Notes under the pieces: generated by a model
Databases searched by the model: none
What the model was told of the DNA's origin: nothing
The model's input: only the letters and a program-made list of their open reading frames with translations
Part shown: positions 1 to 10,321 of the stretch, piece after piece
How the letters are laid out: every line of letters starts with the position of its first letter
How positions within the stretch are numbered: position 1 is the stretch's first letter
Origin: Rhinocladiella similis
Taxonomy: Eukaryota; Ascomycota; Eurotiomycetes; Chaetothyriales; Herpotrichiellaceae
Length of the DNA: 64,000 nucleotides
Reading direction: 5' to 3'
Assembly (NCBI GenBank): GCA_024082115.1
Contig: JAMRYE010000010.1
Span: forward strand, 2,232,001 to 2,296,000
Program-made: the position numbers and the translations under genes

Positions 1-89
1 GTCCTGCAGGACATGGAAACATCGGCTTGAAAATGAGGCAGTCAAAGTGATGCGGAGCCAGGTTAAATAGGTCAGCCTATGCCGTAGGT

Positions 90-460
90 TCTCCATTAAG
101 CATCTCATGCTACAACTTATAACACAGCTGACAATCTGGGAAATCTAGGAAGTCTGGGAAATCTGCATGAACAGACCGACTACTAGAATAGTCTGAATAG
201 AGTCGTTGACGGCGTGGAAGATCGTCGAGGAGTAAAGTAAGTATCCATATCCGGGACGGTATCTCAATATATCGAACAACGTAAATATCTTGGCACGGGT
301 AAGCAACCGCCGCCGACTATGTATATAGCTGCGAATCCAGAACTTCCCATATTGCAGCACGCTTCGTTGACAGCTCAGACAAACCACGCCATCTGCACAA
401 AAGATGTCGGACTCGCTGCTCGACCACCTCCGAGAAGCTTCTCCTTGATGTGGCCGCTTG
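90..460 (-). pseudogene. decayed copy of the 3' end of the 36.1-kb pseudo-ALDH gene
   Basis: Read on the minus strand, this stretch matches the last exon and 3' flank of the gene at 36139-37678. Both copies share the 20-mer AACCACGCCATCTGCACAAA, a near-identical block around AATCCAGAACT, and a similar flank (CATCTCATGCTACAACTTAT against CATCTTGTGCTGAACTTATG). Translated, the copy still reads FVQMAWFV and then a stop where the intact gene has FVQMAWFVRAV, so an Arg codon CGA has become TGA. Small indels break the frame after that. Only the membrane-anchor tail is recognisable. The window edge may cut off the rest, so it is unclear whether this is a dispersed fragment or part of a larger duplication. 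Confidence 0.7.
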
Positions 461-501
461 AAGGTTGAAACTTGGCCAGTGATTGCGCATACATTGACAA
501 G

Positions 502-514
502 AACAACAACAACA

Positions 515-550
<36 letters not shown>
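502..550. repeat. simple repeat (AAC)n then (ACT)n
   Basis: A pure trinucleotide run: about five AAC units followed by about twelve ACT units. Confidence 0.97.
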
Positions 551-868
551 GTATCAGCCTGCTACGACTCCTGTATCAACCGGAACGATGAAATCAATCA
601 TGCTCGAGTTCGAGTTCGAGCATCAATCAAACGCTGGGGACATGCCATGTCATGATTGGGACCTCGGTGGAAAGTAGGAAGATTGTGTGACACGTCTGTC
701 CCTGGTTTAAATTAATATTATTATTAACACTCCCTGTCCCTGGATTGAATTGATATTGTCAACACTCTCTCATCTTGAGTCAGAAGTCGTCCAGTCAATC
801 AATAAAGTCAATCCACAAATCAGTCTCAAACGCAGCCAGTATGAGTGTGAGTATTGACGACGTGGTAT

Positions 869-915
869 CTTCATCTTCATCTTCATCTTCATCTTCATCT
901 TCATCTTCATCTTCT
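869..915. repeat. simple repeat (TTCATC)n
   Basis: A hexanucleotide microsatellite of about seven units. It creates long acidic or His/Leu open frames on both strands that should not be read as genes. Confidence 0.97.
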
Positions 916-959
916 TGTCTCTGATTCGCCGCCATTGTCATTGTTACTGACATTGGCAG

Positions 960-1060
960 ACAACGTTGTTGATCCTTCTCGGTGTCAACCTGGTTCGCCA
1001 TCAATGACATGGTCACCTTCCAACTCGAACATCGAGACACATTGCGAGAAATCCTGCAAA
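960..1060. repeat. copy 1 of a dispersed repeat (also near 8990 and 17262)
   Basis: The segment GTTGATCCTTCTCGG followed by CATCAATGACATGGTCA resembles GTTGATCCCTCTCGG and CGTCAATAACATCGTCA at 17274-17397. The second half also resembles CGTCAATGATATTGTCA at 8993-9010. Order and spacing are partly kept between the 1-kb and 17-kb copies. The similarity is visible but diverged, and the parent element was not identified. Confidence 0.45.
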
Positions 1061-1876
1061 ATCCATCTCGCTCGAGGAGATTTCGTCGTTCTCATCTTTC
1101 CTCAAGACGTAACGCTTTCGACCGGGGCAAAAGAAACTCCTGCAATTGGATTCAAGCCCTGAGAGAGTATGGATGGGGACAATATATAGATAGATATCTA
1201 CATATCAGCTGAACAACGTCTTGGGAAGATTTCACTGTTTGTCGGCAACCTCTGAAGATACGCCGAGTGAAGAATGAATGCCAATTCAGGTGTAAAGAGA
1301 CAGGCAGCCAGGCAGGAGTTGATTTTCGGTGCCGCCCGCGGATGGAAGTCCCTGGGGTGACACTGGACAGGCCAGTATGTTACACCACGAGTGTCGAAAC
1401 CATTGCCGGCTCGTCAGGGACCCCCACCTCGTCGGTCACACACACAACCTGGACTTGCTGAATGAATACGAGCTTCTTTGGATCCAGGAGGAACGCTGTT
1501 GGGCAGTCTGCTCCCAGTTGGAGTCGCTCCAACAGTAATCATGGCCTGCCTGGCTGACTGGCCGATGGAGCGCACAGTGCCATGGGTGTCCCATGTGGTT
1601 CTTTCTGTACGCCCACAGAAACGTACAGGTGTGTCTCACGAATCTCGTTCCTCGTGAGTCGCCTGGTCTTGTGACTGAGCATACAGCAGGCTACGATAGG
1701 TAAAGCATGTGCTGGGAGTTTGTTTGGGGGAGGACGCGACAGCCATCTTACAGCGCCATACAGAAGAACAAACAGTTTCCCAATTGTTTTTTCTTCTTCT
1801 CTCCCACTCATACGAGGAAATTTGCTGAGCATCATCCCAAGTTTTGGCTGTGTCCGTCATATTGATAGCAATCGAC
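1061..1876. other. no gene seen
   Basis: Open frames here are short and show no recognisable domain. The last part is probably the promoter and 5' leader of the gene starting at 1877. A pyrimidine-rich tract lies near 1785-1802. Confidence 0.5.
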
Positions 1877-2947
1877 ATGGCTGACGGTACTCTCTTGAAC
1901 TATCTCACGCTACCTAATCCAGTATTGGACAGTTCCAAGTCCTCGGTCGGTCCAAATACATTCAACGTCAGTTGGGCCGATGTTGCGGTGCTAGAAGATT
2001 GGGCGGACTTCGACTATGTTACACTCATGCAAGCCCACGGACATGTTCTGCAGCAACAGGTTCCACCAATGCTGGGAACCAGCCCTCCTTTGACCAGATT
2101 GGAGAAAAGAATCTTTACCGAGAAGACGTTTGAGGATGTCCTGGAGCGGGCAATCATGCTTCAAGTCTCTGCTGCTTTGAGCGTCGCTTGGCCACTCGCT
2201 TACTTGAATCACGGGCCGGAAGACATAGCTGAGATTGGGAGGGGAGATAAGGCTAGAAAGGGAACGGCAGAGGAAGATAACCGATATTATGCAGACTGGG
2301 CCAGTATCAGGGAGTCTCAGACAACACCCTTTGGTTACAAAAATCTCTGCCCCGGAGAGACCAAACTCGCTTCCAAATGGGGGAGTTCGAAGGAATTTTG
2401 GGACCGGCCAGACTTCCAACACCCCTTTTTCCAGATCCAAACTTACTGTGGCCGCCAGTGGGATGCTCGTCATGGGTACATCATAACACCAGAAGAACTC
2501 GTCGTGGTCAGGGTTTCGAAGGAGCCTATAGGACCGGGCCTGGCAGTTTCAAGGTCGATCAGGATCAAGACACAGTCAAGAGAACAACCGACTCACTCGC
2601 GAGGGCCTTCTGCCGAGACTGTCAGCTCAGGGCCACAAGCACTGACCTTGGACACAGGGTCGAGGTTCAGCGATACAAATCCAGACGTTGAATATGGACC
2701 ACTCCAATTCAAAAGCATCCCATGGAGCGCCGAAGGGACGGGAAAGATGACGGTCAAACTGGCGCTGTGGTGGCTGCATATGGAAACTGGGAAAGATGTC
2801 TCTGTCCAAAACTATCCACCGAGTTGGACCAGTGATGATATCCAGACGCAGCAAACAGTCGGGAATGCTCGAGGGTCGACACCATTTGAGTCCCACTCCA
2901 GTACTTCAGGGCCAAAACAGAAAGGCAAACGCCCGGCGAGAAAATGA
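1877..2947 (+). CDS. unknown fungal protein, 356 aa
   Basis: A single-exon open frame from ATG at 1877; the frame is open further upstream but without an ATG. The protein has no signal peptide or membrane segment. Two parts look folded: residues about 50-225, rich in Trp and aromatic residues (for example WASI, HPFFQIQTYCGRQWDARHGY, EELVVVRVSK), and about 275-315 (YGPLQFKSIPWS then LALWWLHM). The last 40 residues are low-complexity and end in a basic tail (KQKGKRPARK). The layout resembles hypothetical proteins commonly found in Pezizomycotina. I cannot assign a function. It lies tail-to-tail with the FTA2-like gene, 27 bp away. Confidence 0.75.
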   Translation: MADGTLLNYLTLPNPVLDSSKSSVGPNTFNVSWADVAVLEDWADFDYVTLMQAHGHVLQQQVPPMLGTSPPLTRLEKRIFTEKTFEDVLERAIMLQVSAALSVAWPLAYLNHGPEDIAEIGRGDKARKGTAEEDNRYYADWASIRESQTTPFGYKNLCPGETKLASKWGSSKEFWDRPDFQHPFFQIQTYCGRQWDARHGYIITPEELVVVRVSKEPIGPGLAVSRSIRIKTQSREQPTHSRGPSAETVSSGPQALTLDTGSRFSDTNPDVEYGPLQFKSIPWSAEGTGKMTVKLALWWLHMETGKDVSVQNYPPSWTSDDIQTQQTVGNARGSTPFESHSSTSGPKQKGKRPARK

Positions 2948-2974
2948 TCATGATCGCGACAGAGATAGACAGAC

Positions 2975-4014
2975 TTATTCATCATCTTTGAACCAACGAA
3001 ACACACAGCGCGTGCTTTCCTTGTAGAACCAATCATACCAATAGTCCGACCATCCTGGAGATGGCGCCGTTAGAGTGCTCGAAAGATCGACGATTTTTGA
3101 TCCTCTGTAGTTCTCAATTCGAACATCCTGAGGCATTATTTCTGCTTCTTCGGCGATCTTGAAGCTTTCAAAGATTGTCTGGATATGTGACGGGTCTGTC
3201 GGGATAGGGATGTATTCCTTGACGACCGCCCATCGACTCAAACCAGAGGTACCGATAACAGTCCCAAGCACCTTGAAATGTTCATCGGTCAACTTCATCC
3301 ATCCATAACACCTCACAGCCCATGTTCCGTTCTCGGAGCGTGCATCCAGTCGGGCAAAGGCTCTGCACTCGCAGGCGAGCGGCGTGATGTACTTGGCGAG
3401 CTGAATCGGATAGTAAAGGGGTCCAGGCTGTTCCCATTGCTTGAACTAGACCAGGCACACCACCATCGTTAGAAAGAACAATGAGAGATCCAGATCCAAC
3501 TCACAATTTTCAAAGCATATCTTGTCCCTTTGATATCTGCCGAAACCACCACACCGTGTAGTCCTCTGTCGATGAAGCACGGGTTGCGGATGTCTTCTTC
3601 GTGATCGATGAATCGGCGCAGTTTCGGTTCCTTACGATTATCATCAACTTCTTCCGTCGTGTGGTGGTGTGAAAGGCACAATGGCTCTGTTGAGAGATAT
3701 ATGTCCATGATATCTTCCCCCATCAGCTCAGCATGAAGCATGCGGTCTCTGCGGCTTCTTTTTCGCTCATTCTTTTTCCGGGCCTCCTCCTCCTCGTCGA
3801 GGGAGGGTATTGCGGCAGTTAGTGGGTCGACTGTAGTTTGCTCATCGAGGGAGGGTATTGCGGCAGCCGGTGGGATGGTTGTGGTTTGTTCATCGAGGGA
3901 GGACATTCCGGCAGCCTTTTGATTTGCGAATTGGACGAGGGCTGGTTTTGGTAGACTCGACGACGATTGTCGACGACGACGGAGGGACAGGACATGTATC
4001 GGCGGGCTTTGCAA
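2975..4014 (-). CDS. FTA2-like (kinetochore Sim4 subunit Fta2 domain) kinase-fold protein
   Basis: Two exons, 4014-3505 and 3445-2975. The donor is GTGAGT, the acceptor CTAG, and the intron 59 bp; the product is 326 aa. Across the join the protein reads YALKI then FKQWEQPG, the ATP-lobe-like beta strand of this family. It is followed by CECRAFARL, ENGTWAVRCYGWMKL, SRWAVVKEYIP, and DVRIENYRGSKIVDLSST near the C terminus, a remnant of a catalytic-loop and DFG region without kinase residues. These are the hallmarks of the fungal Fta2-domain family, which is much expanded in filamentous fungi; most members are probably not kinetochore subunits. The N terminus (residues about 37-80) carries tandem copies of SLDEQTT/AAIPSLDE before a basic stretch. 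The role in this organism is unknown. Confidence 0.75.
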
Positions 4015-4200
4015 GATAGGTCAAGGCAGTTTCAGACGGTAGAGCACATGTATAGACGGGGCTTTGCAAGAAAGGTCAAGGGCAGTTTCAGATGGGGAGC
4101 GAGAGACTGGCCTTGACCCTTGACTTGTTGATGCCTTGCCAGGTTGCCGCCACCTTGACCCTTGACTTGTTAATTCTTGCCAGGTTGCGGCATGGCGGGT
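3991..4200. repeat. two short tandem duplications
   Basis: About 56 bp (CGGGCTTTGCAAGA...AGTTTCAGA) is repeated at 3991-4046 and 4047-4103. A second unit of about 43 bp (CCTTGACCCTTGACTTGTT...CAGGTTG) is repeated at 4112-4197. The first overlaps the 5' end of the FTA2-like gene. Confidence 0.8.
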
Positions 4201-4264
4201 TCTCCGCATATCGAAAGTGAATGATGCTTAGGCAGCGCAGGCAACAGACGGCCTACTGTATGTT

Positions 4265-4350
4265 CATAGTGACAGTATCAGGTCAAATCAGATGGGGAAG
4301 GTTCTCCGATCACGTGGTTCAAACAGTAGTGCGCAAACCACTAGCAGCAG
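4265..4350. repeat. dispersed repeat, partner at 17591-17670
   Basis: About 75 bp match the sequence beside the LINE at 17.6 kb. Shared blocks include AAGGTTCTCC, ATCACGTGGT, CAAACAG and GCGCAAACCA in the same order. Most differences are transitions. It may be a terminal part of a transposable element. Confidence 0.7.
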
Positions 4351-7300
4351 ACGGAACACCCCATAAGTCACAAGAGGGTGGCATGAACTCGCCCAACCCT
4401 TCCACCTCTTCTCTGGCACTCTCGACCGTTCTTGAGATCACAGAGATTCAGAGGACAGGAGAGCGTTATCCTCACCAAACCAACAGTCGTAAGCAAGGCA
4501 AACATCGACTCCTCCTTCGCGAGGGGTCATAAAAAACATGCTTCCTCTTCATATCCTTCAGCCGCTTGATGTTGGGTGGCTTCAAGACTCTTCAACAATT
4601 CTGAATCGCCGAGATCCAACGCCACCGAGGTCCCGCGGCTTTCATCTCTCTCCAGGTCAATCTCACCCCATTGACCACATCGATCTGCGATGAAGAGACT
4701 TCTCTCTAGACTTATTGACGATTCTAGCCTAGGGAAGCGTCACCAGATTCAAGCTCATCAAGAGCAAAAGATTCAAGAGAACCTTCTCACCCCTCCAACA
4801 GCTGTATTGCTCTCAACAAGGCTTTAGTACCTGCTATACGAGAACATCAAGAGAAGCCCTCCGAGAATGGGATGATGGCAAGTTTCGAATCACAGGAATG
4901 AGCTACGACTTGCATTCTGTCCATCTACCTAATGATAGACGTCGTGATGATGTGGACAGAGTTGCAAGTCAATCTCAGCCATCTCAACCACCCCCTCAAC
5001 AGGCTCAAACGCATCAATAGGATGAGCACTGTCGATAGAAGGGGCCGCGAGGTGATCATATGCGTCGTCTACCAATGGCAACGACCGTGGCGACAAATCG
5101 CAGAGACATGAAGATGAACCAACTACGTCATTTACCCATGATCATTATTGCGCAGGACCTGTACCATGGCGCCGAGATTCATTAACTACATCGTTTTCTG
5201 CCAATGAGAAAGACAATGGCAGCGAATCCTATATCAATGGCGAGGATCGTTCAACACTGTCACCACCACACGCAAATCCTTGCCAGGGACAATCTTTGCA
5301 ACCTTTTGGATTACCACCCTTGCCCACCATAGTCTAACGATAGCTACTCTTCGCTCGTTTCCATCTCGTTGCTACAACCACACTGCGCATGGATCTCGAG
5401 GCAATTCGGAGCAGAGCTTCCGCTGTGGCATGATCGAACGAACACACAGCCGAGGGTTTCAAAACATTGCCGGTGCCATTCTTCACGATGAACGACTGCT
5501 CGGCTGCCGCCACTAGAGCATCCTAATGCCTAGTGTTGCAAATCAAGTCAACGGCTGTGACCCGAGTGTCCGACGGAAATGCACAACAGCAGCCACAATC
5601 GAGCGGATCAAATCTGATCAAAGATCGTCGTCGGCTCAATCAAGTTGGTCGATTCTCAAGCCGCCCGTCACTATTGGGGATGGTCCGAACATGACATCTT
5701 GAATGGCCACCGCTTTGAGTGAGAACTCTGGAGGTCAAAATCCGCATACCTTCTGCGACCGAATGAAGCCGAGTTCTGCAGCCTCTCTGGCAGGTGGCAA
5801 AACTTGGGACTGGTATTCCACGTCCCGCGGCATGTATATTTTGCCACGTTGTGCGGCCAAAACTTGCTCGAACACACCGCGCACGTACTCACATCTTCCG
5901 AGCTCAGCAGGTAGAGGACTCACCATGGACAAGGACAAACCCAGCAACCTTTTGAGAAAGCCTTGACCATCTCCTAGCCGGATCCGCGACAGCGCCCCAA
6001 AGACAACAACCAATTCAGTCATGTCGAGAGCCGTCCCTCCCCCAGTCAAATGGCACTCCAAGCTTCGTCAGGCTCCAGTTGGTGTATGCAAGTCTGTCGA
6101 GGCCTTGATTCAGGCGCCGGATGTCATCGATAGCTAGGAGACCCTTCAACTCTCCAACTACGCTTGGATATGTGAGCAGCTGACAGTCCACCGTTGTTGA
6201 GAAGATTGAAGAGAGCCTGCCGGTACTGTAGGGGAGCCCCGTGTCAGTGCGTACAGCAGGGAGCAAGCGACGACTGGTTGTTGTCCGGCAGTAAACCTGA
6301 TGACATGAGAACGGACTTTGAACCGCGCCGGCCCATAAGTCCTGGGATCAGGCCCAGAATGGTGTCTGTCTTATTGGCCCATGTTATACCTCGCCATGGT
6401 CCAATCGGCCAGAACGAAATGAGACTGCCTTGGGCAACCCATCCAGACGAGGTGCTGGCTTCCGATAACCTGCCACGTGGAGAGACCGGATGGTTTCAGA
6501 ACAAGAATGACAAGGTAGGAGCGTGGTGTTGTAATGCATTGCATTATGTCAAGGTCTGTAACAGGTAAACGGAGGTCTATGTAAGAACGCTGGCACTAAT
6601 ATGGAAGGTGCGCCGAGGCATCTGGGGAAAGTGCGCCGAGGGCTCAACGACGTGATCGGGCTGCTGCCAACCCGGACAACAAGCGACATGGACCACAACG
6701 ACCGGGAAATCAATGGTGACGTATCATATCCGACGATGGACTCTGACAATACAACAGTATCAAAGTCAATGAACCAACTTCAGTACGGGGCGTTTCAGCT
6801 CCTACGCAGGTCAGTCGTTGTCGACCTCACTATGTAGAGGTTCAGCCTCGAGTCCTTACCAATTACCATGTCAAGCCACGAAGTGCAATCCTCCTCCGAC
6901 AGACTCGACTACTCGCCACTTCCCACGGGTCTATTGATGTCTTCTTTTCCCTATGGAGGTGAGACATCCGCGACCCAGTAGATGTACAGACTCGAGTACT
7001 CACAAAACCTTACAGACCTATTTGCGGCATCAGGCTGCGGACCACAAACCTCCTTTTCGGACGGCAATATGTAGCTGCAACAGGCTACGAACCCGCAATC
7101 CTCCTCCTCTGTCGAGCCTTGTCGGCCGCGAATATGTTCCTATCAGCAAACCTGGTCCTCGACGCATGGTCAGGGGAAAAAAGACTACGGTACATATGTT
7201 GCTATCAGCATGTCCTGCGGCGTCGGGCTTGCTGATCTCAACCACATCCAGTTTATAAACGACACATTCTGCCGTTGCTCCTGCCGTTGCTTCGGATTTC

Positions 7301-7600
7301 TCTTGGTGTTCTCAGAAGAAAAACAGGACCTGCAACGAGATCGAGTCAAGCACAAGACCTTTCTTTCTCTTGCAGAAAGATTTGGATTATATAAGACGCA
7401 GGCCAATGCTTGAGTCTGCACAGGACCGGCCAATTCACCATATCCCATCCCAGCTATGTCTGGGCTGTGTGGATATCGAAATTGAACATACAGACGAAAC
7501 CAACGATGCACTCCAAGTCCTCGTACGACATTTCATCAGCCACCAGACCAATGAATTGTCGTTCCTTCCTGCGTCAAAGTCGAACACTGTTGTTATCGAT
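4351..7600. other. gene-poor stretch, possible decayed ORFs only
   Basis: No recognisable gene. On the minus strand 5735-6061 is open for 108 codons with a protein-like composition (MTELVVVFGALSR, then RGVFEQVLAAQRGKIYMP). The reading appears to continue upstream in another frame at 6015-6266 (LAIDDIRRLNQGLDRLAYTN). This could be a broken gene or an unspliced exon pair; no family was recognised. The rest has only short overlapping frames. Confidence 0.4.
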
Positions 7601-7625
7601 CATATCCTGCAACGCCAAACCTGCA

Positions 7626-7757
7626 GACCCGGACAATTTCGACGTTGGGCTCCTCGATACTTGCCCATACAGACGATATACAAGGAGAATAGAACCCTGC
7701 GTCTACGACCCAGATAACTTTGATATTGGGCGGCTCAAAACTTGCCGATTCAGACAA
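7626..7757 (+). repeat. in-phase 81-bp duplication encoding DPDNFD(V/I)G
   Basis: Two copies start at 7626 and 7707, exactly 27 codons apart. In one frame both read DPDNFD, V or I, G, then a diverged LLDTCPYRR or RLKTCRFRQ. Within the first seven codons nearly all differences are at third positions, which suggests the stretch once coded for protein, although transitions alone could produce the same pattern. The frame is open from about 7410 to 7778; no family was recognised. Confidence 0.6.
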
Positions 7758-7925
7758 ACATTCCGAGGATACCGATAATATGCAGGACCGGAAGACATTG
7801 CCCTGCCGTTGCTCATGGAGGGAGACAGATTTTGGGCTATCGTCGAAAAGGCTCGAGGCGACACCCACCGTCCAGCTTCAAGAGACGATTGAGTAGCTTC
7901 GGAGTCTTTAGGGGCGATGAGCCCA

Positions 7926-8035
7926 CACAACCAACTTCAAAGAGCAATATTGTTTCCGGGAGTTTAGGTTCGACAAGCCCCACAACCAACTTCAAAGAGT
8001 GATATTGTTTCTGGGAGTTTGGGACTGACAAGGCG
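7926..8035. repeat. two tandem copies of a 55-bp unit
   Basis: The unit CACAACCAACTTCAAAGAG...TTTC(C/T)GGGAGTTT(A/G)GG occurs twice in direct succession, at 7926-7980 and 7981-8035. Confidence 0.9.
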
Positions 8036-8519
8036 TCGAATATATTGCTATCGACATCCCCTCTGTGACCGGCCTTCCTTGCCCAGACCTGCAACGTGGT
8101 GGAGATCCGGTTAGGAGATCCAATTCAAACAAAGGCATTTGAGGGCGAAGGTCGATGCAACGAGAAGAAATGAATTGGAAGAGCATGATTTTGACGCTAC
8201 AGAAGGAGGTAGCTTCTTCATCAACCCTTTCTTTGACAGAAGATCGGTCTCGCAGTTCTTGAACGAGAGGTGGTTAATGGCTTTATTGCTCTAGTCTCTG
8301 GTTGCTGTCGATGGTCGATGGAATGATCCCTTGTGCGTGGATGCTCAGCAACCAGCATAGTTGGAATTATTTACTCGGGAGTAAAGTCGCCAGTCTCTCG
8401 CCTCTCGTCTTTTGCAAGGAGAAGAGAGGAACGAGGAAGGAAAGACGTACAGCGGTTTGTGTCTATCGACTTGTTACTGGTCTCTCTGGGTGGTTTTGGT
8501 CGATGGATCTAGGGGGGCT

Positions 8520-8735
8520 GTAGGTACTAACAAGTACTTGGCCATGCCTAGGTGGCTCCTTATGGGTGTTGTAGGTATAAACAAGTATAAGGGAGTTTGA
8601 GTGTTCTGACTTCTTATGGGTGTTGTAAGTGACAAGGATAGGGAATATGGGAGTGTTTTGGCTCCTTATGGGTGTCGTAGGTAACAAGTACAGGGAGTTA
8701 TGGGTATTGTAGGTAACAAGTATAGGGAGCTATAG
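8520..8735. repeat. minisatellite, TATGGGTGTTGTAGGTAACAAG-like units
   Basis: At least six imperfect copies of a core (C)TTATGGGTGTTGTAGGTAAC followed by AAGTATAGGGAG, with spacing of about 30-60 bp. The array gives a Tyr/Asn/Thr-rich open frame on the minus strand that is not a gene. Confidence 0.85.
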
Positions 8736-9105
8736 AGCCCAAGACTCCCCGGAACTTGAAGCCTAATTCAACTCCCCAACTTAACTAAACCGCCCAGCTT
8801 ACCTCAAGCTCAGCACACGCCCAGCCCACGCCCAGCCCGTGCCGAATACGGCTCAAGTCCAGCCGAGTCCAGCCAAGTTCAATCAAGTCCGATATAACAC
8901 AACTCTAGCAATCAGAAAACAAACCCGACATAATACACTCTTGTAATGGAGAAACTTGATCCCAAAAGGTTGTACAGGTTACAAAGGCCCCGTCAATGAT
9001 ATTGTCAAGGTGAAATCGCCCGAGATGTCGCCAATGGGAAGGAGGAGAAGGAGGACGAAGAGGAGCAAGAGGAGGAAGAGGACGAAAAGGAGGAAGAGAT
9101 TTGTG
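8736..9105. other. low-complexity spacer: CCAGCC-type repeats, then purine tract
   Basis: 8815-8885 contains short repeated CCCAGCCCA and AGTCCAGCC motifs. 8993-9020 is a diverged copy of the dispersed repeat seen at 1.0 and 17.4 kb. 9035-9103 is an almost pure GA-rich tract (GGAGGAAGAGGACGAAAAGG type). No gene seen. Confidence 0.7.
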
Positions 9106-9439
9106 TGGTCCGCAGGTTGGTTGACGCCGCAAATAAATCTACGAGGTTTGGTGAGTTCTCGGTATCTGTAGCCTGGTGGTTGTAGAGATATGACCTATAT
9201 GTGTGGGGGGAAAAAACCAAAAACAAAACCCCGACGCTATGTGAATCAAAAGAAGAAACGAGGTGTCTGTCGCACAACTTGGTGCCCGCAAGGGATCCGT
9301 GTGCGTTGATGAGGACTTTGTGTCTGTAGGTCTGCTCAGGGTGTACAGTGTCGATCTTTGTTGAATAGGTCGCTGATGTCGAGGTGTGTGGGATGGAGAA
9401 GAGAAGGGAAACGATGTGTGAACTGACCGGAGAGCGCGA

Positions 9440-9960
9440 GATGTCTGTGGGCTCCTGCGCGAGAGAGCAAGGTGCTTGTCGGCCTCATGGGAGCAGGGCT
9501 TGCTGACGTCGATGGCATCATGCTCGAGGGCTCCTAGGCGACAGCGCCAATCTTGCTGATGATGGCAACAAGGGCGAGAGCAAGATTCTTGTCGACGACA
9601 ACATGAGTAAGAGCAAGATACGTTGTCGGCGTCATGGGCGCCAGGGTTGCCAATGATGGCACCGTAGTTGTAGGCATCATTGGCGTTAGGCATGCCGACA
9701 ATGGCCGTTCGGAGGGGAAAGCAAAATTGCTGGTAGGTAAGTCCCATGAGCGTTAGGCATGCTGACAATGCCCTTCCAGAGGGAAGAGCAAGATGCTTGT
9801 AGGTAAGCTCCACAGGCCTGCTGACGATGGCATCATGAAGGAGAGCAAGATTGCTAATAGGCACGCGCCTCATAGGCGTTAGGTGTGCCGACCATGGCCT
9901 TCCGAAGGGGAGAGAAAGATGCTCATAGGCCTCATAGGCGCCATGGCGGGTTGCTGATGG
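9440..9960. repeat. degenerate minisatellite, units of about 50-70 bp
   Basis: About eight diverged copies of a unit built around AGAGCAAGATGCTTGT(A/C)GG, CTCATGGGCG, TTGCTGA(C/T)GATGGC and CCTTCCGGAGGG. Copies begin near 9465, 9575, 9610, 9715, 9785, 9850 and 9915. The array keeps a long minus-strand frame open (9139-9873), whose protein repeats a unit of about 22 residues (LTYKHLALPSGRALSACL and similar). I read that frame as a by-product of the repeat. Confidence 0.8.
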
Positions 9961-10321
9961 TCACATAATCGTGGCCTCGTGGACGAGAGTGTCATTAACG
10001 GGGGGAGGGTGGATGAAGTCTTCGACTACGAGGCCGCGAGGTGCAAATAGTAATTTGATCGACCGCCAGAGTAAATAACGAAAAACACCAAATGTTCAAG
10101 TTTTAACGAGGTACGAACCCGGCCCTCCCTCTTCCACACCGGAACGAACATAGGGAAAAAAGAGAGACCCGAAGAGCTCCGACAAAGTGAGCGTCATCAT
10201 CATCCTCCACCCAAGAGCAGACAATCAAAAGGAAAGGGGCATGCGTTGATGCTTCAACCTCTCGACAACTTCAAGAAACAGCAGTTCTATCGTACAGGGG
10301 AGGGGGGGATTGTGTCAACCT

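Noticed and set aside
458..655. 65-codon plus-strand open frame with a poly-Thr run
   Set aside because: Translation of the (AAC)/(ACT) microsatellite.
9139..9873. 244-codon minus-strand open frame
   Set aside because: Its sequence follows the minisatellite units at 9440-9960 and the GA tract; no domain, so it is a by-product of repeats.
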